DNA of 64,000 bases. Origin: Limnomonas spitsbergensis (lineage: Eukaryota > Chlorophyta > Chlorophyceae > Chlamydomonadales). The notes beneath the pieces are model-generated. The model was given only the letters and a program-made list of their open reading frames with translations, did not search any database and was not told where the DNA came from. Shown here piece after piece: positions 13,596 through 21,939 of this stretch; position 1 is the stretch's first letter, and each line of letters opens with the position of its first letter. The position numbers and the translations under genes are program-made. The DNA is taken from positions 1,364,001 to 1,428,000 of the forward strand of contig JAYJMM010000102.1 of NCBI GenBank assembly GCA_037349105.1, in the 5' to 3' direction.

Positions 13596-16500
13596 CTCGG
13601 GCATATGAGCACCCTGCGCAGCATGCCTCTGGATGGCAATGCCCTAAAGCAGATCAGGCGGGAGCTGGTAGCAGGTGATCTCCCAGGGGGGGGAGGGGGC
13701 AGGGGATATGTTGAGGTGATTGCCTGCATTACATTTTAAAATGATCCTTTTGTCTCTCAATGTTTTTTACAGCCCTGAAAGAAAGGCAGATAAACGACCT
13801 CAGACGTGGATTCAGGAGGTCACCTGAATTGGAGAAGTACTGGGTATTGGGTGTCAACATACTTGTGTGTGGCAGAGCCGTCGCCCAGGAGTTGCTGGGG
13901 CCCTGACGTAGCTTTGGCTGCGCTTTGCTGTCCCCACAGGGCCCATCAGTGCCCTGCTCAAGTACCTGCTGTCACGACTGCCAGAGGAGGGCGGCCCCGC
14001 TGCCGTCCGCTCAGGGAATGTCTGGGGAGTCAATGAGGTGGAGCTCGCCAACGACATGGCACGCAAGATCAATGTATCGGCCGCGGCAGAGGCCGCCGCA
14101 GGCGGCCCGGCGCCGCGGCCGAGCCAGGTCGCCTTCGGCGGCAGCGGCGGCGCCGCCGCCGCCGCCGCTCCGTTCGCCTCCGGCCGCGAGCTTTCCCTGC
14201 GCGGCGCCGGGCTGACCGAGGTCCCCCAGGACGTCTGGCTGGCAGCGGGCCACCTCACCAAGCTGGATCTGAGCTGCAACCGCTTTGCATCGCTGCCGCC
14301 GCAAGCCCTGGCGCTGTGCACCCGGCTGCGCAGCCTCAACCTGGGCACGTGCGGAATGCAGCACTGGCCGTTGCCGCTGCAGCAGCAGGCGCTGCCGGAC
14401 CTGCAGGAGCTCCTCATGCAGCGCAATTCGGGCATGAGGGAGGTGCCGATGTACGCATTCGTGGCATGCCCGGGTCTGTTGCGTCTCGACCTGGCAGGTG
14501 AATAGGGGGGGGGCTGCCACACACTATACATGGCAATTAAGCCATTATTACAAGTTCTACAACGGTATTCATTCTGCAGCATTCAGTTGTATTCACCGTC
14601 CTTTGGGCGCTGGGACTTCTATCCAATAGCCACTTCAGGCATTAGTTGCTACCAAGAATCATGTAACTGGTGCACGGGTGTTATTGCAGCACCGTGTTTG
14701 AGATGCTACTGCAGCACCCAGACAGGCCTGCCACGCACCATGCTCAGTGTCACCCCGCACCACTCGTGCACCACCCAAGCATAATGCTTAGAATCTCGGA
14801 TTATTTACACGGGTACGTAACGGTGCCTGCCACGCAGCACATTACACCACGCCATGCAAGAAACCGCCTGCTGTTGATTACAGGGTGCTTCAGCTACAAT
14901 GCAGCCACATCCTCGCTGATGGTTGAGGGAGCCCAGTGCAGCAAGTCTAGCTGCTGAATCCATTGGCGGTACGCTGGTCATCAAATTAAAAGTGCGGATG
15001 CTTCAAAAATCACCTTGCCGTCTGTTCATTCTGTGCCAAATGCCCTCCCTTACCCGCTGGTATCATGCACAGGTGGGTCCCAGCCTTGGTGAACACGCCC
15101 CCTGGCTGCCTGCCGGCCCTAACGTCAGTGCTTCCCCTAGTTCCTCCCCGGCAGCTGAACGCGCTTAGCCCGTGCTTCCCCGTGTGCCATATGCCGTCCC
15201 TGCCTGCTGGCATCCTGGCCTGTCCTAGCCTGGGCGGACACGCCCCCTTGGCTGTGCCTTCTAGCCTCGCCGTCTGTTCTCATCTGCGCCAAATGCACTC
15301 CTCGTCCCTCTGGCATGCACAGGCGTCCCAGCAGCAGCTGACATGGCCCCCCCCCAGCTGCCTTCCATTGCCTTCCCCTCTCACATGCACCCTGCCTTCC
15401 CCTTGGCCTCCTGGCATCTAGCACAGGCGTCCCGGCAGCAGCTGACATGGCTCCCCCCAGCTGCCTTCCATTGCCTTCCCCTCTCACGTGCACCCTGCCT
15501 TCCCCTTGGCCTCCTGGCATCTAGCACAGGCGTCCCGGCAGCAGCTGACATGGCCCCCCCCAGCTGCCTTCCATTGTCTTCCCCTCTCACGTGCACCCTG
15601 CCTTCCCCTTGGCCTCCTGGCATCTAGCACAGGCGTCCCGGCAGCAGCTGACATGGCTCCCCCCAGCTGCCTTCCATTGTCTTCCCCTCTCACGTGCACC
15701 CTGCTGTCCCCTTGGCCACCTGGCATCTAGCACAGGCGTCCCGGCAGCAGCTGACATGGCCCCCCCCAGCTGCCTTCCATTGCCTTCCCCTCTCACGTGC
15801 ACCCTGCCTTCCCCTTGGCCTCCTGGCATCTAGCACAGGCGTCCCGGCAGCAGCTGACATGGCCCCCCCCAGCTGCCTTCCATTGTCTTCCCCTCTCACG
15901 TGCACCCTGCCTTCCCCTTGGCCTCCTGGCATCTAGCACAGGCGTCCCGGCAGCAGCTGACATGGCTCCCCCCAGCTGCCTTCCATTGTCTTCCCCTCTC
16001 ACGTGCACCCTGCTGTCCCCTTGGCCACCTGGCATCTAGCACAGGCGTCCCGGCAGCAGCTGACATGGCCCCCCCCAGCTGCCTTCCATTGTCTTCCCCT
16101 CTCACGTGCACCCTGCCTTCCCCTTGGCCACCTGGCATCTAGCACAGGCGTCCCGGCAGCAGCTGACATGGCCCCCCCCAGCTGCCTTCCATTGTCTTCC
16201 CCTCTCACGTGCACCCTGCCTTCCCCTTGGCCACCTGGCATCTAGCACAGGCGTCCCGGCAGCAGCTGACATGGCCCCCCCCAGCTGCCTTCCATTGTCT
16301 TCCCCTCTCACGTGCACCCTGCCTTCCCCTTGGCCACCTGGCATCTAGCACAGGCGTCCCGGCAGCAGCTGACATGGCCCCCCCCAGCTGCCTTCCATTG
16401 TCTTCCCCTCTCACGTGCACCCTGCCTTCCCCTTGGCCTCCTGGCATCTAGCACAGGCGTCCCGGCAGCAGCTGACATGGCCCCCCCCAGCTGCCTTCCA

Positions 16501-18533
16501 TTGCCTTCCCCTCTCACATGCACCCTGCCTTCCCCTTGGCCTCCTGGCATCTAGCACAGGCGTCCCGGCAGCAGCTGACATGGCCCCCCCCAGCTGCCTT
16601 CCATTGCCTTCCCCTCTCAAGTGCACCCTGCCTTCCCCTTGGCCACCTGGCATCTAGCACAGGCGTCCCGGCAGCAGCTGACATGGCCCCCGGCTGCCCT
16701 CCCCTGCTTTCCCCTCGGCCTCCTGGCATCTTGCTCAGGCGTCTCGGCAGCGGCGTACATGGCCCCCGGCTGCCTCCTGGGCCTTCCCCTCTCACATGCA
16801 CCCTGCCTTCCCCTCAGCCTCCTGGCATCATGCACAGGTGTCCCGGCAGCGGCGTACATGGCCCCCGGCTGCCTCCTGGGCCTTCCCCTCTCACATGCAC
16901 CCTGCCTTCCCCTCGGCCTCCTGGCATCATGCACAGGCGTCCCGGCAGCGGCGTACATGGCCCCCGGCTGCCTCCTGGGCCTTCCCCTCTCACATGCACC
17001 CTGCCTTCCCCTCGGCCTCCTGGCATCATGCACAGGCGTCCCGGCAGCGGCGTACATGGCCCCCGGCTGCCTCCTTGGCCTGCCGGTTCTTGAGCTCCTG
17101 GACCTTGGCCAGACCGGCCTGACCCACTTCCCGATGGATGCATTGTCGTTGCAGTCGCTGCGTATCCTGCGGTTGTCCGGGAACAAGATCACGCTGATCC
17201 CGGATGCCATCGGACAGGCCTGCACCAGGTGAGGGGGAAGGGAGTACGGCCAGACGGGGACTACTAGCACCACACCAGGGGGGACTGCCCGCCCAGCAGC
17301 CTGTCAAAGGTGGTCTGGTGCGCACTGAAAGAAACAATGCTATTTGCCTACCTGCTAGCCTATCTGCCAGCCTACCTACCTGTCTACCTACCTACCTACC
17401 TGCCTGCCTGCCTACTTCCCGGCCTGCCTACCTGCCTGCCTACCTACTTACCTGCCTACCTATCTGCCTACCTGCCTGCCTGCTTGCCTGCCTACTGCCC
17501 GGCCTGCCTGCCTGCCTGCCTGCCTTCTTACCTACCTGCCTGCTTGCCTGCCTACTTCCCGGCCTGCCTGCCTACCTGCCTGCCTGCCTACTTACCTGCC
17601 TTCCTGCCTGCCTGCCTGCCTACTTGCCTACCTGCCTGCCTGCCTGCCTGCCTGCCTACTTGCCTGCCTGCCTGCCTACCTGCCTGCCTACTTGCCTACC
17701 TGCCTGCATGCCTGCCTACCTAACTGCCTACTTGCCTGCCTGCCTACCTGCCTGCCTACTTGCCTACCTACTTGCCTGCCTACCTGCCTGTCTGCCTGCC
17801 TGCCTGCCTACTTGCCTACCTGCCTGCCTGCCTACCTGCCTACTTGCCTGCCTGCCTGCCTACCTGCCTGCCTGCCTGCCTGCCTACTTGCCTGCCTTCC
17901 TGCCTGCTTACTTGCCTACCTGCCTGACTACTTGCCTACCTGCCTACCTGCTGACTTGCCTGCCTGTCTGACTACTTGCCTACCCGCCTCCCTACTTGCC
18001 TGCCCTCCTGCCTACCTGCCTGCCAACTTGCCTGCCTACCTGCCTGCCTACCTACTTGCCTGCCTGCCTGCCTGCCTACTTGCCTGCCTGCCTGCCTGCC
18101 TGCCTGCCTGCCCACTTGCCTGCCTACCCGCCTGCCTACCTACTTGCCTACCTGCCTGCCTGCCTGCCTGCCTGCCTACTTGCTTACTTACTTGCCTGCC
18201 TGCCTACCTACCTGCCTGACTACTTGCCTACTTACTTGCCTGACTACTTGCCTACTTATTTGCCTGACTACTTGCTTACTTACTTGCCTGACTACTTGCT
18301 TACTTACGTACCTGCCTGCCAACTTCCCTGCTCTCCTGCATAGGCTTGAGGAGTTGGACGTGAGCAACAACGACATCTCCTCCGTGACGCCGTTCCTGTC
18401 CATGCTGTCGGGGTCACTGCGTTCCCTCATGCTGGAGGGCAACCCGCTGCGCACAATGCGCCGCACGGTGCTGGACGGTGGCACGCCAGCCATCATGGCC
18501 TGGCTGCGGGACCGAATGCCCTCGCCTTTGTGA
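13596..18533 (+). CDS. LRRC40: LRRC40-like leucine-rich-repeat protein, C-terminal part
   Basis: Four exons join in phase: 13596-13674, 13940-14497, 17036-17228 and 18344-18533 (1,020 nt, 339 residues, stop TGA). All introns are GT-AG. The order follows plant LRRC40 proteins: a mid-protein GNALKQIRRELVAG motif, the linker GPISALLKYLLSRLPEE, an Ala/Gly-rich insert, LRRs such as LTKLDLSCNRFASLPP and LRILRLSGNKITLIPDAIG, then LEELDVSNNDISS and a terminal GNPLRTMRRTVLDGGTPAI repeat of the mid motif. LRRC40 proteins are cytosolic/nuclear LRR scaffolds of poorly known function. The N-terminal LRR half is missing: either it lies beyond the 38-bp array, which would then be intronic, or the gene is truncated. 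The third exon starts inside a minisatellite, so its first 17 or so residues (VPAAAYMAPGCLLG) are repeat-derived and that boundary is the least certain. Confidence 0.82.
14498..15019 (+). other. LRRC40 intron, non-repetitive part
   Basis: Intron sequence after the donor GCAGGTGAATAG. It has a short direct duplication involving TGCTACTGCAGCACC (near 14,704) and CACGCACCATG-type words. No further exon joins in phase with the flanking exons. Confidence 0.5.
15020..17035 (+). repeat. 103-bp and 99-bp minisatellites built on a splice acceptor
   Basis: After diverged copies from about 15,020, roughly thirteen 103-bp units run from about 15,310 to 16,720. They are followed by four 99-bp units whose CTGGCATCAT-type marker starts at 16,723, 16,822, 16,921 and 17,020. 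Every unit contains a near copy of the acceptor used for the next LRRC40 exon (CATGCACAGGCGTCCCGGCA). The 103-bp units would shift the reading frame. The 99-bp units are 33 codons long and open, so use of an upstream copy would insert 33-residue modules. Apparent long ORFs on both strands are by-products of the repeat. Confidence 0.93.
17240..17330 (-). repeat. Copy of dispersed short repeat (family D)
   Basis: Read on the minus strand this has TTTCAGTGCGCACCAGACCA followed by CCTTTGACAGGCTGCTGGG. It is related to copies at 36,160-36,360, 39,030-39,150, 53,870-54,040 and 54,345-54,460. It sits just inside the LRRC40 intron, next to the donor. Confidence 0.5.
17340..18330 (+). repeat. CCTG/CCTA tetranucleotide tract in LRRC40 intron
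   Basis: About 1 kb of (CCTG)n/(CCTA)n with interruptions such as CCTT, CCGG and TTACTTAC. It fills the last LRRC40 intron and runs almost to the acceptor CTCCTGCATAG at 18,333-18,343. The derived Leu/Pro/Ala/Cys polypeptides are not genes. Confidence 0.95.
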
Positions 18534-18605
18534 TCTATGCGGGATCGAACGCCCTCACCTTTGTGATACGTTGCGGGACCGAATGCCCTCGCCTGCATGA
18601 TGTGC
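18505..18605 (+). repeat. Triplicated end of the LRRC40 coding sequence
   Basis: The last codons and stop (TGCGGGACCGAATGCCCTCG plus CCTTTGTGA at 18,505) are followed by two imperfect copies starting at 18,538 and 18,572. Only the first is in frame. This makes a 33/34-bp tandem repeat in the 3' flank. Confidence 0.85.
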
Positions 18606-19660
18606 TCCATCGCTTTTAGGGCTGCTCGAGTGCAACAATGTTTTGACGTTGCCCCTTGTAGCCCTGCGGAGGTGTTGCAATGCAACGCCAGGACGGCAGA
18701 TGCTGACCTGGCAGATGCTGACCTGGCAACAGGCTCACTGTGTGGTCCATGTGGACGGGATGCCCGGCACTTGGGAGGCCTGCCGTTGTGCACCTGTTTG
18801 CCTCTTCAATCATCGTGAGCCCTCAACATTGATCTTGATTTACATAAGCATATCAGTATTATCCCTGCCGCATTCGTTTCTATCGGCCATTGGACCCATG
18901 AAGGCTCATCCGACTTCTATCCACAAGGTACTTGACGTCGTAGGTTTTAGGGTTAAGGGTTTGTGACCATCAGACACACAGCCATGACCCTGCGTGCGAC
19001 CATGAGACACTCTATCGGTGCACTGAACTGACATTATTGGATATCCGTACGTGAGGTGCTACTGCAGCACCCAGGCCTCCCTTCACTGCTAGTGGCCTGA
19101 TTGCCAAACACGGGCAGATTTGCCGACTTTCAGCTGATACACAATTCGGTGATTGGCATTTTTTTTGTCGGGTGTGCATGTCTGCAATCTGCACACTCTT
19201 TTGGGGGGCGACCCTCTCCCCCTGTCTAGATTGTCGGGTTCCATGTTCATGCCTCTCTCACACGTGAGGGTCTGTCTATGCTTGGTAGCTGGAACTGAGC
19301 TTGCTCATCCCTCACCAGCCTCACGCGGTCAAGCGCAGGGCCGAGCGGGTATGCACCCTTCTTAACTCGTTTGGTGATAAATGCACCCTTTCGTTCCTTT
19401 TGACACTGGGAGCTGAATGAAACAGTGAGCTTAATTCACTTTCTATTTCGGAGGGAGGCCCTGGCTCTTGTGGCCGAGCTTTATGTAGGATCTAGACGGG
19501 CTGGGGATTCTTCTGATTTCCTTGGGGGCTACGTATCTTATGTATGCACGGCCCAGAGGAATAACTTCATGCAAATTTTGTTTTGTGCGATAAGATGGCG
19601 ATACGTGATGTCAAATTGCCAGATTTATGAGCACGAAGCTTTCTGACTTGTTCAGTCAAC
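18606..19660. other. Intergenic, no gene seen
   Basis: 3' flank of LRRC40. Around 19,290-19,365 a segment (GAGCTTGCTCATCC, then GCAGGGCCGAGCGGGTATGC) matches one at 45,525-45,590 inside a PNG1 intron, so it is another dispersed repeat. No supported gene. Confidence 0.5.
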
Positions 19661-20061
19661 GTGGCTCAAATGTCAGCTAACTCCTGGTAACTACTACCCC
19701 GTATAGGGAGAGTGGTACTACCCCACATAGGGAGAGTAGGGGGCTACTGCCCCAAAGCTACTACCCCATATAGGGGAATCAGGAATTGTTTATTTTTATG
19801 TGTGTGTAGGCTTCGCCTGTCCATTACCTGGCGTTATAAATATGTGAACTGAGGTGTAGGGCAGTCCGGCAGTGGTGTGGTCAGCATGGTGGGCTCTCAT
19901 GAGGGTGGTAGCAGTGTACTAGCCTGTACAGGGGGAGCTGGGCTACTACCCAAAAGCTACTACCCCACATAGGGTTAGGAGGGGACTTCTTATCAACTGG
20001 TGGGAGAATGCTGTCCCTGGCTGTCGCCATGGGTGGTTTGTGTGGGTGGTTGTGGACGAAA
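19661..20061 (+). repeat. Left inverted repeat (about 0.4 kb)
   Basis: Matches the reverse complement of 32,295-32,660 along its length with small indels. Shared landmarks are CTACTACCCCATATAGGGG, GGCTTCGCCTGTCCAT, GGCGTTATAAATA, GGGGGAGCTGGGCTACTACC, CTTCTTATCAACTGGTGGGA and GGTGGTTGTGGACGAAA. Within the arm, CTACTACCCCRYATAGGG is itself repeated. It looks like a MITE copy, or the end of a composite element. Confidence 0.8.
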
Positions 20062-20539
20062 GTGTGGCAGCCCATACGTGCAATCGTGGTCCACGACAGT
20101 CGTGGATCGTGACTGATGTCGTTAGGGTCCACGACTCTCCTGCCCCTAGCATGTGGGTGCAGTTTGCGCTGTATTTTGCTTATCGTTGCCCCCCTCGTGG
20201 CGTTTGGTGGGCTGGTTTTGGTGAATATTGTGAAAAAGAGGAAGGATGGCGCTATCGACAGGTGCTCGGACGATTGTGACTAAACTGGAAGAGCCCCCAC
20301 CGGCAGGTTTGATCACGCAGGTCCACGATACTTATGGTGTCCCCTCAGAGCCACGCGATGCGGGGTCATACACTGACACCCGGGCCCAGGGCCAGACAGC
20401 TGAGGCAAGGGTACTAATGCCCTCAGGCCTTGGGTTGGGATCATGCCTTGCTGCACAGTTGCAATTGCTCCCGAAACTGGGGCTGGGAACATACATGGCT
20501 CTGTATGCTTTGCATGCTCGGTAGTCAGTGCCCTACCCA

Positions 20540-21050
20540 GGCAAGCGCGGAATGCGCTGCATGCTACCCTCATGCGCATCAGCCTGTCCATAAGAGCAGC
20601 GCCTGCCCATACCTGTGTACGCTGCACCCTATTCTCAGCCATATGAGCAGCGCCCGCCCATTTGCGTTGCACCCTGCCCTCATGCGCATCACTCCAGCCA
20701 TATGAAGATGCGCAGCACCCTGCCCTCGTGCGCATCACTCCAGCCATATCAGCAGCGCCCGCCAAGATGCGCAGCACCCTGCCCTCATGCATATCACTCC
20801 AGCCATATGCGCAGAGCCCGCCAACACGTGCAGCACCCTGCCCTCATGCGCATCACTCTATGAGCAGCGCCCGCCCATTTGCACGGCGCCATGCCCGCAT
20901 GCGCATCACACCAGCCGTATGAGCAGCGCATGCCATATCAGCAGCGCATGCGCAAGACCATGTCCATATGAGCAGAGCCCAACCATTTGCGCTGCACAAT
21001 GCTTTCATGTGCATCACCATGTCGATACGAGCAGCGCCTGCTTATATTTG
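20540..21050 (+). repeat. Degenerate minisatellite, CATGCGCATCACTCCAGCC type
   Basis: About nine units of roughly 50-60 bp combine AGCAGCGCCCGCCCATTTGC, GCACCCTGCCCTCATGCGC and ATCACTCCAGCCATATGAG. The array ends immediately left of the retroelement, which may have inserted at its edge. Confidence 0.85.
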
Positions 21051-21054
21051 CTAA

Positions 21055-21866
21055 TGTCATGCTATTGTAGCGCACCGCGCGTTTTACTGAATTATCAGTT
21101 CCTTGTTTAAGGATTCCTGCAGTTGAACTCTGTTTACGGAACTCCTGTTGCAGTTACACTTTTGTGTTTTCTCTGGATATCAGAGAAGTGTGTATTTTCA
21201 CACTTGAGTCTCCTTCTTAGTGGCTGCTTGGTTTTCTGCTGCCACTATTTCTTTCTTACTTGAAGCCCTGATTTCGTAATCACCCTTTAATCTGAAGTTA
21301 CATAGTCACTCCTCATCGAGCAAGCACAAACACTGCTCACTTTATTCCAGCAAGCACAAACACTGCTCGAATATCGATCCATCATACAGAACAAGCACAA
21401 ACACTGTTCGACCCTTCAGTCTAAGCAAGCACAAACACTGCTTAGTCTTGGAGGTCTTCTCTTGATACTTCGGCCCTTATCAGGCATTCTCCAGCCTTCC
21501 AGCTGGTTTACCACCACCAACTCCATCAACACTTCATCAACAGCCAGTCCAGAGGCTCCAAGTCGACTCCTTGATAGATCATCAAACGAGTCTCCCCATC
21601 TGAAGATCGCCTACAAGCGACTTCCCACTGAAGATCATCGTACCCTGTCACCAGTGTACTACAACTTCGACTGCTACTACAGTCACCTTCGGAAGGGTCG
21701 ACCCATCAGGCAATCTTGTCAACAGTAGAGAATAGTCAGGTAAGTAGTCCAGGGGATACTTATCTTAAATATACCGACTGATCCCCAGGTTTACAGCTGG
21801 GGATTCGAGTCTCAACAGCAGTGATCAGGAATCTGTCATATTCCTGAAGTCACAGCACTTTTCTAA
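21055..21866 (+). repeat. Repeat A1 of the retroelement
   Basis: 812-bp left terminal direct repeat, starting TGTCATGCT and ending CACTTTTCTAA. It contains four hairpin motifs at 21,318-21,445. The short ORF inside it is duplicated in A2 and shows no sign of being a gene. Confidence 0.9.
21318..21445 (+). promoter_or_regulatory. Cluster of four covarying hairpins in A1
   Basis: Four copies share the loop region AAGCACAAACACT but have different, self-complementary arms: GAGC/GCTC (21,318-21,338), AGC/GCT (21,349-21,367), GAAC/GTTC (21,389-21,409) and CTAAGC/GCTTAG (21,421-21,445). Changes in one arm are matched in the other, as expected of selected RNA or single-stranded DNA structures. The role is unknown; packaging, cDNA priming or recombinase binding are guesses. 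Confidence 0.75.
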
Positions 21867-21939
21867 GAAAGAAATAGTCCGACTGGTCGCACCTCCAGTT
21901 GTCTGTAAACAGGTCGACTCTAAGAGTCGACTCAAGCAG

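Noticed and set aside
13773..13850. Possible extra LRRC40 exon reading ALKERQINDLRRGF
   Set aside because: It has an acceptor-like ACAG. Joining 13,674 directly to 13,940 gives LVAGPISALLKYLL in phase, exactly the family pattern, whereas including it breaks the motif.
15137..17273. Long overlapping ORFs on both strands (80-218 codons)
   Set aside because: All fall in the 103/99-bp minisatellite and repeat the same peptide in each unit; only the last part of one frame is a real exon.
17204..18343. Leu/Pro/Ala/Cys-rich ORFs of up to 255 codons
   Set aside because: Translation of the CCTG/CCTA tract; no start context or family.
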